Assembly: GCA_024349245.1 (NCBI GenBank)
Contig: JALDNG010000040.1
Location: 1,199,501-1,263,500 of the forward strand
DNA: 64,000 nucleotides
Origin: Neodontobutis hainanensis
Lineage: Eukaryota; Chordata; Actinopteri; Gobiiformes; Odontobutidae
Direction: 5' to 3'
A model generated the notes under the pieces. That model saw only the letters and a program-made list of their open reading frames with translations, ran no database searches and had not been told where the DNA came from. Within the stretch, counting starts at the first letter, position 1. Each line of letters starts with the position of its first letter. This document shows, piece by piece, positions 14,154-27,331 of the stretch. The position numbers and the translations under genes were made by a program.

Positions 14154-14190
14154 TCGTGTGTGTGTCCGACTCTGTTTGTGTGTGTGTCTG
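14154..14190. repeat. Interrupted (GT)n microsatellite
   Basis: Two GT runs separated by CCGACTCTGTTT. A further short GT run lies at 14367-14376. Confidence 0.85.
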
Positions 14191-14762
14191 CAGCTGTTGT
14201 CCCGCTGCGCGAGTCGAGGCTATGGCATCCTGTTCCTTTTCCATCGCTGCCTCTCCATCTGGAGCCAGGCCAGCCTTTAGTTGACTGTGCTTTACAGTGG
14301 GATACAGCCCCATTATCACAGTGAGGAACAACCGCATCCGGACTGGGCCCGCTGCTGCTGCTGCTCTGTGTGTGTGTTGTTTGTGTTCACGGTCATGTGT
14401 GTCTAGAGGAAGGACATATTTTCGAACTAAAGCCTTTAAATGGGGCTCTAACTTCTATGTGTGGGCGTGTTTTTTGCAGTTGATACAAAAAAAAAAAACA
14501 TAAGAAATGCCTATTGAGTGTAGTTGAACTTGAGTTGTTGAACATTCGTTATCTTTTGGTTTAGTATGTTGGATATGAATGAGCATAGTACACAGCAGTT
14601 CTTGAGCCAAAGTTGTGTGTAATTTTCAGAAATCCATTCTTTTTACTGTAGCCAAGACACATTAAATGGATAAAGCCCATCATTTCTGATTAAAGATGTG
14701 AAAGATGTTTAACTTTTACCTTTGTTTTGCCACATCAGCACTTTTACTTGTACTGCAAGTTA

Positions 14763-14837
14763 TTCTTCTTCTTAAAATCATGTTTTTAACGGAGTCTGTA
14801 CACGCTGTGTTAGATTCAGTTTGACATTGGAGCTTAA
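14763..14837. repeat. Right arm of the 75-bp inverted repeat
   Basis: Begins TTCTTCTTCTTAAAATCATG and ends TTGACATTGGAGCTTAA, the inverse of 12900-12974. The 1.8 kb between the arms holds no recognisable gene. Confidence 0.88.
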
Positions 14838-15039
14838 AGCCACAGCCACAGATAAACATCTGAGGACCTCGAGTAAGTTATGAGCTCAAATGTTTAGAAG
14901 ACACCTTAAAACAGGTTTATTAAGGGCTATTTGAAAATAGAAATACAGTGGAAACTTACATTTGAGCTTGGTTTTGAAAAAACAACAACACATGTCCCTG
15001 GATAACGCCATGTGTTAATGTCAAAGCATTTAATAGTGC

Positions 15040-15140
15040 CTTGTGTTCCACCTCTCCTTTCTCCACCCTGTGAGCACCTACGGAAGCCCTACAGGGACCT
15101 ACTGTTGTCAGTAAAACAAACCCAGTGTATTTTGATGGCT
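15040..15140 (+). repeat. Short dispersed repeat family R1, copy c (partial)
   Basis: Contains only the central block: CCTGTGAGCACCTACGGAAG, CCCTACAGGGACCTACTGTT and AAACCCAGTGTA. Confidence 0.65.
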
Positions 15141-16794
15141 TCAGTTAAAAATTCTTAAATTGGCTTAAACAATTGTGTTAAAAAATGTATAAAGTTATTA
15201 GTTATCACGATGCAATGAATCCACTGACATCAATTTACAATGAATCTCAATATCTGAAAATCTGTCTGAAATGAACCACTGTCTATCATATTCTTTTAGT
15301 TGCTTTAAAAATATTTTGAAATCTGTATCTATCTCTAACTGGAACTTTCATTAAGACTTTCTAGGCTATAAATGTCAGATTTTCACAGGAAAAGGCAAAA
15401 AAAGAGAGGCCATGATACAGTATTGTACACACACTTTCACAATACTTCTAAAAATACTAATATTGTAACACAGATAATAAATTTTTCAAGGCAATCCTCA
15501 GCTAGATTTGGCTCGTCAACTTGTCATCCTTTTTGTTTTTGCATCTAAAGGAGTTACAGTTAAAGATATACAGTAACTGCCACTATAAGCCTTACATTCA
15601 CGAGGATGACTGGAGGAAATGTGTGTGAATTCTGAGTCCATCGCCTGAGAGGAGACGTGCACGCTCACATGCACACTCTAACGGCAGCTCCCCGTCTCGT
15701 CACTGACCGGGACAGGAGGTCTGTGGGCGGACCCCTCTCGACTCAACACTGACGCAGTAATGGGACTGTGATAAAATGAGTCTGTAATGATCACTTTTCT
15801 CTCCTAACATCGGTTTGAACAGTGACACACGGATCTTTATTTGTTGTTTGTGTGTGTGTTTTTTTTTTTTGCATTTCTACGAACAAAAGCAAAACGTGGC
15901 GGTTCCCAATTGTTAAGTGGGAATTAGAGGCAAATATTATGATTGAAGTTGAGAAATGGGAAGGCTGCATGTCATAAAACCCTGTGTGGAAGGAATTCTG
16001 GGGGAAAATGATAAGATTATTCATATTACATCTGCTTTTGACGAAACCAAATCAAATCCATGTTGGAGAAAATGTGACAACATTGAAGATCTGCCCTGTG
16101 TTTGGAGCTTTTTGGCGTGGGATCCAAGGTCCTGGCTCCAGGTCTTACTCCCTACACCTGAAGGTGTGTCTGATGGAGAAGAGAAACAGCAAATACAGAT
16201 GTGGATAATTCAGATGTTTCTGTGGTTTCTGGGGTGTTTGTTTGTATGTTTTGTTTTGTCTGAAAGGGTATAAGATGCATACATGTTGGTCACACAGTTC
16301 ACTTTAATGCTATAAATGCTTTTTGTCAGATTTGTTAAAATGAAAGTGTACTTAAGATGTTTTAAATTGGCTGCAAATACTTAAAAAAAAATGATTAAGA
16401 CAGGGCTTTAAACTCCCTTTTCCACTAATTGCACTATTTTTACAGGTCTTTTTAATTAAACAAATCGACAAGTGATTAGAGATATAAGAGTGTTTTTTTT
16501 ATTATTATTTATATTCTAGCTCTGTCTAAATAGTTTTAGTCTAATTACTTTGGGATTTGGAGGAAATGTCTGGTGAAAGGGAAGTCTGTGATTTCCAAGA
16601 AAACACATGGAGGTTCTTCGATAACTTGCACCATTGTCAAATTAAACACCACAATAAAATCCTATTCAATCAGGTCAAATATATTACATACAGGTTATGA
16701 TGTGATTCCCAAACAGTCCATCAGGGACTAAACGGCTCGTTCAGTCAGACATTAATCTAAATGTTATGTTTGTTTTTCCCATCTCACTCGTCTC

Positions 16795-17165
16795 TGTAGC
16801 TCCATTAGTGGATTAAGCTCAGCGTTACCGGCGAGAGATAACTCCAATTCAGAGGAAATTAAAGTCGGTCCATCATCTAACATCAGGGGGGAAAAGGTGA
16901 GACAGACCTCACCTGCTTTCATTGCCTCTTCACGTTACAGCTGTGTTATGGATCTCTGTAATAACAGCAGGAGATTAAACTGACTGTGTGCCTCTGTGAG
17001 CGCCGGCTTAAACACGCTTCTCTTTAAACAAAACGCAAGTGTTAGCCTCCTGTTGCTTGGAGAATGTGGAAATCTTTGGTATTAATTACACTGGTGACAA
17101 TTTAATGAGCCGCATTGTGACAACAAAGCACGACAAATGTTTATGATGTGAAAAATTTTAATTCC
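16795..17165. other. Candidate conserved non-coding element
   Basis: Non-repetitive sequence with several homeodomain-core sites (TTAATTACACTGG, CAATTTAATGAGC, CAACAAAGCACG). It has no open frame worth calling. Candidate enhancer only. Confidence 0.2.
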
Positions 17166-17299
17166 CGAAAAATGAGATAAAGGTGGAAATTCTAAAATAA
17201 TTCACTGTCGCAATAATTCAGTTTTTGACAATGTTCATCAAAGTCACGCTGTTTCAGTTCAGTTCTTTTTTTTACAAACCTGACCTACAAATGTAAAAA

Positions 17300-17359
17300 G
17301 GCCACGCATTTTATTTCTATAGCACAATTTATACAAGGGTGACTCAAAGTGATTTACAG
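17300..17359 (-). mobile_element. Diverged L2-type LINE 3' tail fragment
   Basis: TTTATTTCTATAGCACAATT followed by TATACAAGGGTGACTCAAAG and TGATTTACAG matches the same tail family with several substitutions. The following 100 bases are A-rich and may belong to the same element. Confidence 0.6.
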
Positions 17360-18114
17360 AAATTAAAGACAAATCTAAAATACACAGACAAGTAAAATAC
17401 AGAATATAAAATGAAAAGACAGAGTGCAAATAAAACACTTTACTGAATGTGGGCGGGGCTAGAAATTGTTGCTGCTGAAACTTAAAAACTGCTTTACACC
17501 AGACTTAGGTCTAAGTTTCCACCAGGAAGCTTAAAAGTCAAGATTACTGACTGAACTGTCCTAATGTTATGTTGATCTAGTGCATTTCTTTTCTTGTTTC
17601 ATCAGTTTTTCATCAGAGCTTTTTCTTTATACATAGGTTTGTTTGGGTGGTGGATGGGACACAAAACCCTGGGCTCTGTACTACAAAGATGGATGAGAAG
17701 GTTTTTGAGATAATGTTGTTTTTTTGTTTTTTTTTTTAGTATGAAGCTGGTTCATTTTCTATGGAGGCACTGAAGGTCTCCGTGAAAACTTACAGTGAAC
17801 GACTAAACTTGTCCAGAGCAGGTTGAGCTCCAGATGAAGGATAGAGATGATGACGAATGAGCTTTGGCCTGGCGGAGGAAACAAGTGGATTTGAGAGAAG
17901 GTACAGCAAGTACTGACTTTGACGACGGGATAGAGGGTTCTAGTGAACAAGGCAACACTATTTCCAGTTGTGGCTGGTTAAAGCTGTGGTTGTTCTGTTG
18001 TAAACGCCATTGAATACATCAAACAGTCCTTTCCCATTTCATTTCTAGGGACCAATCAATTACATCGACAATTAACAATCAAAAATGAACAGAAATGCTG
18101 CTTATTGTCGTAAC

Positions 18115-18540
18115 CTCACCAACACGTTGGGCCTTATCCAGAGCTGGAATAGTAAATTGTCATTGATTGCCGGTTGGCTCCATGGAAACCTAAAGACTTT
18201 CTGCGCTCCCTTAAGTAATTATCAGGGCTGCTCGGTTTAACTTTTATCACTGAGAGCCGAATGAAATTACTGCTTATGTAATCGAACCATTACAAGGCCA
18301 TTTCCCAGCGTTATAGATCCTTGTTGTTCTTGTAAAGCAAGACGAAATGCTGCAAAGAGGAACATTTCAGGGCCACATCCATCGAAAAGATGATTTTAAT
18401 TTCCACCGAGCCTGAAGCAACGTAATCTGATGCTTTGTCTTTTGTGTAAACTGCAGTGAAATTGTCTTTTTGCTGCTGAATAGGTCCCGTGTTTTTTTTT
18501 TCAAAGGCAATAAAAAACATCACCTCAGAGGCTACTGCAG
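18115..18540. other. Candidate conserved non-coding element
   Basis: A long low-repeat stretch with balanced composition and clustered TAAT/ATTA, TTATCA and TGATTG sites (for example TTAAGTAATTATCAGGGCTG, GAAATTACTGCTTATGTAAT). Both strands have stops in all useful frames. It looks like a vertebrate developmental enhancer, which is unproven. Confidence 0.25.
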
Positions 18541-21500
18541 TTTAATAAAGTATTGGGTTTGGGAGGAAGGTTTCTGTAGAAATTGAGAGCCACTGAAAAC
18601 TGGCTCAAGGTAAAATGTTGTCCTTGGAAATGATGTGTTTCTCTGAATAAGTTTTAGAGAAAGAAGTAAGAAGGTGATCTAAAAGTTGAGAAATTCTGAA
18701 TCTTGTTTGGTCCAGAAATACGTTTTTAAAATCGGTAGAAAAGGTTAATTGAAAGCTGTTTTTTGAGGTAAGCTATTTATCTGATGCAGGAATAGGGAAC
18801 CAATCAGATGCTAGAGGTCACACTTCCTGTTTGGCTCCGAATGACATCACTAAATAATAAATGTTATTAGAAAAAGGTTTGTTAGTTAAGGTTTTACAAG
18901 GTCCAGCTGGTTTGAATGCTGTTTTAGGCTGTTGTTGTCTAAATGTCCAGAGATTTGTCCTTATTCCTTAAATAGCCATTTCTGAACAGTTCTTGATGGC
19001 ACAAAGGATTACTTTTGACAATTGCTGCTTTAATTGTAATGCATCTCATTAACCTTGCTTTTATAACATTCCACAACAATGGAAATATGTGTGTCTAACT
19101 GTTAAATTCTTTCTTTGTTTGTTTTTTCGTAAGCAGCCTCTACTACCCACCATTACTACCCAGACATTATGTTTCGCAGATTTCAAATGCCCTGTGGCTC
19201 TCTGTATCTATTGTCTAACACAGATTCATCTTATTCTTAAGGGCTCAACCAGACTCACGATTATTCCCTAATGGAAACTTCAAAGCCTACTTCAAAAAGC
19301 AAGACAAGTTTTTTTTTTTTTTTTTGGTGTCGGCTCAAGCCCAATAAGAAAATCCTGAATACGATAAATGCAGATGTGGCTTGTGAGCTGCCAGTTGCCC
19401 ACTTCATGTTTAGTTTATCCAAAAGGTATAAAAAGGTATTACATAAAAAGCTTCTAGACGGGGGCTTCTGTTGCAATGGTAAATGCAATAGTGCAGGCGA
19501 GGTGGGTACACAGGTCCCCAGAGGGTTACATAAACACCAAACACGGAGCAAGTTCGACGCCTGCATCATGTGTGAGTTTTTCATCTGTGGCGAGAAGGTT
19601 AACATGATTCCTGAGGTGTTTTTATTTATTATTTTTATCCACACAGACCTGGGCAAACGCCGCAGAGGAGATGGAGGTAATAATATTAGAGCGAGCATTG
19701 GAGGAGGAAGACAATGTCCCCGCTCGAAACGAGGACGGACGCTCGCAGAGGAAATCCGAGACGGCTAAAAATACAGACAAGTGGAAAGTTAGACAGTGGC
19801 GCGATCGCTCTGCTGTGATTGGTCGTTGGGTTGACAAGCACCTGATGATGCTGTGGGCATTTGAAGAAGGTCACTCGGTTATAGGTGGCCTTTTTCACGC
19901 AACGTCACACAACCGGAGAGAGGTTGATGAAATATGTTATGATGAAAAATTCTAAACTATAATATGGAATCTGAAAGAGCAATGATTTAAATCCTAAATG
20001 GAAATTAATTAATGTTTCTTCTTGTTGCATGTTGAGCACGCAGGATTTTACACTATTTCCAGTAACTACCATGTTAAGCAAAATAAACTGGATCCAAAAC
20101 AAACAGCTTTACCTAGATTTTTAATGTATTGTATTAAATTGAATTGCTCCTTTTCAAAAATGAACTTTAGATGGAGATGTAGTTAAGCCCGTTTTGCAAA
20201 AATAAAATGGACCCTATTCAAAGTCTATCTCAGCTTCAACATCAAACCTGTATTTTATTAAAATTGGTAAGTAGTTTGTGTTTATTGGTAATTGCCTTAA
20301 ACTAGGGCTGTGCATTAGTAAAAAACACACAAGAGTAAATAATCAGGTTGAATATTATGATAAAGATTCAACCTCCCAAAGTAAATGTTCAAATCAAAAT
20401 GATCAAAATTATGAGGAAATACAAGGCTCTGGGCCAAACCAAGGTCTAAATATTTTTCAGTATTTCTTTTTTTTACTCTGATGTGGCTCTAGTTGAATAA
20501 TTACTATGAAGACCATAACATTACTGTGACTCAAGATTATTTGCGATATTATTATTATATTTGCTGATATTGCATATCAATATATATATTTTTTAAGTCC
20601 CTCTATAAAACATTTAATACTTCCTAATCACAAAAAGTCCTAAACTTTCTAAAAAGTATTTATTTGAATTTATCCAGAAAGTACAGTAAATATGTATGCC
20701 AGAGGAAAAAACACTTGAGATAAAGTGAAGACCTGAAGAAGAGCTCAGTGTCCAAACCTCACTAAAAGGACATGAACACTTTTGAGAAAAGGTCTGGGGC
20801 TTCATTTCTGCAAGTGGCTTAAGTGACAACTGAAGAAAACGCTGCTGATATCAGCTGCTCTCACTCCGCTCTTCAGTGTCTATTCTTAACCCGAGCGAAT
20901 ACATTAACTACCATGACTACCACTTACAACACGACCTCAAAAAGCCCCGAACTGAAGCTCATCTAGAGCCGTGCACAAGGAAAAGCTAATGAACCCCGAC
21001 AGATCGAAGCGTCTTTGGAGTGAGTACATAAGGACAGCATTTGGTCTGCTTCAAGTCTAATTTGGAGTGGCATGAAAAACAAGCACGAGGCTGAATCACT
21101 CGGCAACACAAGTGTCTCATCGAGGCACTCGCGGCTCATCAGAGCAACTGTTATCGAGCCGTACTTCCCGCCCACGCCGCAGCTTCATCTCCGAACACAC
21201 ACAAACAAAACCCCGTCATCGCTGCGAGCAGATGAAGAGGTGCAGACCCACCTCAGCGCCGCCCTTTCCCTCCGTCAGGGCATGGCCAGCCTCTCCAGGG
21301 GCCTCGGGCTGAGCGCTCGTCTGTCGCATGACTCAAAACAAGTGTGGCCAGAAAGTTAACGGTTTGTCATACATCAACTCACCGAGGTTATTAGAGTTTA
21401 AAAACAACAGAAGGAAAAGTTACCTTAATGTAAAGTCTGTTAAATATGAGCTGGCACAGTTAAGCCATGCTTTTAGGCTCAATACAATTTCTATTCTGCG

Positions 21501-21858
21501 GTAACAGTCGAAGTTCAGGTGACACAGCAAGCAAAAAGAAAAACACAATTGGTTTGGGTCAAATTTTGTCCTCAAGGGTGGAGTGTAATAGGCAAGAGCA
21601 ATGAGCGTGATGAGTACTGTCGTTTATGTCCAGATTCTGTCTCTTTAATGGCCGCTCAACAAAACACAGTCAGTGTCCAATAAAAGTGCATAAGTCAAAC
21701 TGCAACACAACACAATACTCAGGAAGAGCAGCACATTCAGCTGGATCATCCTAAACTTAGCACAAAAGGCTTGAATGAAACGAGTTAGAAGCACAAGTTT
21801 GACTTTTTGTGGAAATGTAATCCATCATAAATTGTTAAATCGTTATAAACAGTTATGA

Positions 21859-21932
21859 TGAAAAAAAGGTTTAAGTAAAAGCATCTGGACTCAGTTATGA
21901 GTCCAGATGCTTTTACTTAAACCTTTTTTTCA
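21859..21932. repeat. Perfect 35-bp-arm palindrome with a 4-nt loop
   Basis: The arms 21859-21893 and 21898-21932 are exactly complementary around the loop GTTA. RNA from either strand would form a continuous 35-bp hairpin. The right arm runs straight into a dispersed repeat motif (CAAGATGTCCTGGATGACTG), so the left arm is probably a recent inverted copy of the right. Confidence 0.95.
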
Positions 21933-21968
21933 AGATGTCCTGGATGACTGAGAATCTTCACAGACAAA
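21908..21968 (+). repeat. Dispersed repeat motif, copy 1 (GATGACTGAGAA type)
   Basis: Contains CTTAAACCTTTTTTTCAAGA then TGTCCTGGATGACTGAGAAT. Related copies are at 35283-35330 (+) and 43311-43364 (-). The family is not identified. Confidence 0.65.
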
Positions 21969-23254
21969 CAGTTACGATGTAAAATCAATAGTGAGCTGAC
22001 CTTAAGTCACACAGACGGACATATGAGAGCGTTTTAGTTATTTAAAAAGGTTTGTTAAAACAAAACACATAAGTTCCTCTATATTAATACAGTTTTTCAC
22101 TAATTGAGTGGAATAAAGTCCTCAATATAGTGTGGCACTATCTAGTGATTGAGGGGTCAGGGACTAAGGGGTGCATTCGGACCCAGCCCGTGTCAAGATT
22201 GCGTCTGAGGAAACAGGAAGTGCACCTGCTAAGGGCCACAACTCTCTAAACAAAGGTTCCACTTTATTTCAACTGCTCTGTACCCAGAATAAAATCAGGA
22301 AAGCACTTGAAAATGACACAGTAAAATGTGTAATGGTCTACAATCAAATATAATAAAAGCAAAGGTTATAACATAACGTTTCAAATTAAAGTCCATATTT
22401 AAAGTCCATTGTCATTACCCTAGAGATATTAACAATAATCATATTGGAAGTAGACAGATTTGACATGTACTATCCACTATAACTATGGAAGTTTATCAGC
22501 TATAAGCTTACCTTAAAGTAATATTTTGTGATTTCTGCAGTAGGGTTGTAGATATCGAGTATATACAACAGCTTCGCCTCAAAAATCCCTTCAACTAAAC
22601 TACAAGCTTGAATACTTGTAGCAGTTTGTCTCGGTCTATTTAATGATTAAAACAAATGATTGGCAAAGACAGTCAGACCTCAACAGTGCAGCGCTGCATT
22701 GACCTCAGTCCCGCTTCAATCGAATCAACTCCCATCAAATCCAATCACAGCCAGTGAGCCGTTTCATTCGGGCGGAGTAGATTATACGCACGGGTGAAGG
22801 GTGAAAACTCAGTGGGCATTTAAAAAAACCAAAAGACTGTGTCCCTATACCCTGTCAGGCTTTGAGCATGTTTAGGAAAGTGTATAAAGGTACAGAGACT
22901 GAGAGATGTCGCTGTTTTCGAGCAGAATTAGGTGCACTCGCTGTATTTCATTTGTTAGTGAAGCCAATGTGAAACGGTGCCAGTCAGCCAGATTGGGTTT
23001 ATGAAACACCTCACAGCTGTGGCTACACCCCTCCTACACAACCACTTCTTACTCCATCCACTGGTTTAAGCACAAAACCAACAAGGCCAGATGAGTAATA
23101 GCCAAAGTTTGTACACATAGTCGCAACCATAGTATAACCCAGCCCAGACAAAAAGCATAGCTCATTTTATCACAAAACACACCCAATGGTGATGAAGAAA
23201 AATGGCCTATATGTAAATGTTTGCAGTACAGACATCTAACAGTGGGAAGAGCCA

Positions 23255-23470
23255 ATTATTCTATTACTTCCTGTTCCTATAGCTGCCCAGAGAGGACAAA
23301 CTGAGCACTGCCTGAAGACAAGCACGTCTACAGCTTTAGGGCAGTTATAAACTGCAGTTATTTTGTCAGCTGACAAACTGTATTTTCCTCGGGTTTATTC
23401 AAAAACACAGAAGCATGACCCTGCAGGGCTACCGTAGGTGCTCACAGGCTGCAGAAGGAAGAGGTCAAAA
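23255..23470 (-). repeat. Short dispersed repeat family R1, copy d
   Basis: The minus strand gives CTGCAGCCTGTGAGCACCTA, CGGTAGCCCTGCAGGGTCAT, then GGCAGTGCTCAGTTTGTCCT, CTCTGGGCAGCTATAGGAAC and AGGAAGTAA. The AAAGGTGCAGTG end is missing. Confidence 0.72.
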
Positions 23471-25795
23471 ACATGGCTCTTGTTTCACTCATATCAGTAT
23501 CTGACTGTTGCTCTGTTATTCACATCAGCACACATGGAAGCTGTTTTTTAGTTGCACAGTTGACAGCTCACTTGAGGCTGGTTGAGGCCAATATTCATAG
23601 TAAAACTTGAAAACTGTCATGTCGAAAGCAAAATACTCTCATGTTCCCGTTGCCATGTTCTCTCCCTAATCCAAGCCTCTCTGTAATGCCTCTAATGTGT
23701 AAAGTTCATCGGTACTTGCTGCTGGACATCAACAAAAACGAGCTCCAAATGCAAATGCTACAAATGCAAAGTCCATGTTACTTGACATAGTGTGTCAGCT
23801 AGCATGCAACTACTCAAGGTTTTTATTTATTAAGTCGGCATCAGCATTATTTAATCATTTAGGCCTGTTGTCAGAAGCTTATGGTCAAATAATGCATACA
23901 TAACACGTACAGGTAAAAGCAGCATCTGTTTTCACCGAAGCAGGCGCCGCTTGAAGCACGGCAACTAACCCAGCAACAGTGCAGTGCTTAAATCCCTGTT
24001 TATTAATCTTCTGTTACCCTCTGTGTCGCTGGGGAATTCAAACATATCCTCCTTCATGCCTTTTGATTAATCAACATGGACCTCATTCTTCTGTCTTATT
24101 ATCTGTTTTCTAACATCAACATAAATCAGCTCAGCCAACAACATATGCATAAACTGAAGACTAAAGTGGGCGGATGAGCAGAACAAAACCGCCTGATTGG
24201 ACGAGCTGTAATGTATCTGCAGAGTAAGGAATCTGGGTCAGAGATAGAAAATATGTAACAGACTCCCTCGGTTTAGCTTAAAGCACAGTGGATAGATTTT
24301 TGGAGGGTTTCTATAGTTAGAGCTGATTATTTTACATTATAGTTTGTCTTGTGTCTTCAGGTTTTGTATTGTCTCATTTCCGAGGATTGGACTTTTAGGG
24401 AGTTTTCTGACTCTATATAAGTAACTCTACTTTTAGTACAATGAGGATGTAGAGATAAAAAAAAAACTATTCAACAATTTAATCAAGAACTGTGAAAAGT
24501 CCAAATATATAACATATGAGTCATGTTTCTAGTGAATAAATGTGAGTAAGAATGATGTTCTTGATGATGATAAGACAAACAAAAACTGCTGTTGTAGTAA
24601 AGTAGACTAGTGCATATTGAGACAATATCAAGACCAAGTGAGACAAAAAACAGTGCATGATACAGTACATTAGAAAAGATACAGGTATAAAAACCCCAGT
24701 CAGTCTAAATTAAGTATGAGGTGTTTAGTGTTAGAATGAAATTTATCAAGTTCCACAAGAAGGATGTGGACAAAAAAAGTTTCAGACAAAGACAAAGCCC
24801 GGTCCTGAATACTACACGACAACTGAAACATTCATGAATAAATGTTCTACTGGACAGATCATAGACTGAATTTTGTTTTGTCAGATAAAAAATATGAAGC
24901 ATTTTCATCTCAAAAGCTCAGCTGCAATAAATAAGTCTTGATTTATTCTATGATCTGCACCAAAAGTGAAAAGTAATTCTAAACATTTCTTGCTCTCTTA
25001 CTGTTTGGTTTGATAGCATTTTACCCAGAATAAGATCTCAAAAGGGAGTCCTAACCTATACTAAGTACTTATTTACTGTATTTTTATGAAACATAGAGAT
25101 ATTTCAAACGGTGTGTTGAGGTTTCACACATTTAATCGATGAGCTGCTTTGAAGATGACAGTCTACTACTGCAAAATAGAGAAAAAGGAGTACGGGGTAT
25201 AGTGTAAAAATGTAAAATGTGAGTAACTGTGGCATCATTGTATGTCTGGTCACTTTTTCAATCCAATACTGTAAAAAAGCACTTTAAAGGCAGTAAACAA
25301 AAACAATAGCAAAAACACAATGGCAGTAATTACACCACAGGTGGACAGAGAAAATGTGATATTTTGGATGAATACTTCCTGTTTCTAAGTATAACCTGCA
25401 GAAAAGCCCTGTCACTTGGTAATAATCCTCTGTCTATGCTGCAGAAGGGGAACAAATGTAGAACTTGGATGAATGGATAAATAGTTAATTTCCTCTGCGA
25501 CTGTACAGAACATGCGTCGTTTGTTTACTTGTCGAGCGCTAACCTTGCATCTGCTTCAACAGCTTAATCTGTAAATGGAAACCTCCAACACAAGAGAAAA
25601 GTGGGCGGCAGAGAGGAACAATGTAAGCGTTTCTGATGTAACGGCGTGAAATGATACCGACCCCTCGGTTACTCGTTCGATTCCTAAAAACACACACATG
25701 TCCAAAGTAAACTAACCCGCAGCAGGGGAAAGAGACGAAACAAAAAAACTGACAGTGACAGATCTGTTGCAGCGAGAGGAAGCCAACAGAAGGAA

Positions 25796-26000
25796 GTAAT
25801 GCTTTAATGCTGAAAAACCTGACATCGGAGTCCCCTGCCTTTAGCCCGGTAGGTTTCCAGCTTAATGTGAATTTAATTACCCAGTGTGCGGTGTCGACAG
25901 GCTGACACTAGGTTTGTATTTCATACGCTCCGTCACTGACCCACGACGGATTCCACAGAGCTACTGGAGCAATTAAATGAAAAGCACACATCAAAGTCAG
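25796..26000. other. Candidate conserved non-coding element
   Basis: TTAATGTGAATTTAATTACC CAGTGTGCGG and GGAGCAATTAAATGAAAAGC are typical of homeodomain-bound enhancers. The stretch is free of recognised repeats and has no coding frame. Confidence 0.2.
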
Positions 26001-27331
26001 AGATAGTGGGCCAGAAAATACATTGCTTTTAAAAAGGTGGCTTGAATAGCTAAGGGTTAAACATTAATGATTTATGCAATGGAGTTATTAATAACCTTTT
26101 TACTCACGTGACCCTTGTAAATTGTGTCTAAAGAAGCAAAAGTGTGTTAAACTCATTTCAGTTCAGAGGCCACATACAGCGCAGTGTGATCTGAAAAGGG
26201 ACAGGCCAGTAAAATAATAGAATAATAACCTTTTAATATTAATAATTACAAATCCATTTTTTCCCCCTTTGTTTTAGTTCAAAGAGGTACAGTTACATTA
26301 TAATGTTAGCGTCTCATCAGAAAAAGGCTAACAATGGAAAAAGCTTATGTTTTCACCAGCTCACCCTCACAATATGGCCTTGATGCTAATGCTATTTTGC
26401 CAGCAGCAATAAGGTACTCTCACCGCAGCATCACTGAGCTCTCAGCAACAGGTTAAAAAACAGACTGTTCTTTTCTCAGATCTGCTATTATTTATTACTC
26501 ACCAAACACAGGTTTTCTGTTTTCCTCAGTGAATGAAAAGGAAGTGGTCCACTACAGTCTGTGACCACTTATAATGAGATGCCACAGAGGGTTAATTCAA
26601 CAGCAAAAGAGTCTGCGCTTTTCTGTCGTATCCTGTTTAGTTTTGGGTCTCTGACATTACTTTCATTTAAAACTGTTTGACACCTGTCGTCTAAAGCTTC
26701 TACTCAATGGTTTGGTACAGATCCGGTTAATATTGTACAATCTTTTCACATCCTATTTACAAACTTTCAAATGTATGTGTTTTTTTTATGTCGTATATAC
26801 AGCTGTAATAAAAAGTAGTTTTATTCTAGGCTTTATAAACTTGAAATTCAGCGCAGCAGGCTTTTTCAAACTACATTTTAGGGGCTTATTACCTAATGTC
26901 AATGGCATTGTTCTGCTCAAATTTAAAGCAATGTGGACACTGACTGCAAAATTTCACAGAGCAATAAAACAGAACCAGTTGGTGCGTTTATTATTCTTTC
27001 TTCTTACGGTGGGACTGTTTTTCACAAGAACAAGACAGGATTCATTTGAGGTCTACTTTGTGTTCCTTTCCTTTCGATAGTGACAGTACAGACTCTCTAT
27101 CATCCAAATCAACACACTCCACTGTTTTAGCTCCACTTTTAATAACGACACTGCACTGTCGGAGGGTACGCTTCACTTAATTTGGATCTTTCCAAACAGT
27201 TTTGACAGAAACACCCAACATGAAGGTAACAACAACAACAACATCAACTACACACTATTGAGATGTAAAGTAAAGCATTAATAAATATGTAATTAATGAT
27301 GAATTAATGAATGAATAGATTTTGAAATGTT

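Larger units (their letters stand above)
14838..21858. other. Gene-free stretch
   Basis: Contains R1 copy c, a LINE tail at 17.3 kb and the two candidate elements at 16.8 and 18.1 kb. The 165-codon frame at 19271-19768 (+) begins with an in-frame poly-Phe from a T-run and has no recognisable domain, so it is not called. 20290-20600 begins AGGGCTGTGCATTAG and has an ATATCAATATATATA end, resembling a decayed hAT MITE. Confidence 0.55.
21969..27318. other. Gene-free stretch
   Basis: Contains R1 copy d and the candidate element at 25.8 kb. The remainder is AT-rich with short microsatellite-like runs. No exons with paired splice sites and coding bias were seen. Confidence 0.55.

Noticed and set aside
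15956..16273. 105-codon open frame
   Set aside because: No recognisable domain, no convincing splice context and a chance-like composition.
19271..19768. 165-codon open frame
   Set aside because: The start runs through a T-homopolymer (poly-Phe), no domain is recognisable and overlapping minus-strand frames are equally long; it looks like chance in a non-coding block.
25665..25690. tRNA T-arm-like GTTCGATTCC
   Set aside because: No matching acceptor, D-arm or anticodon stem could be folded upstream.
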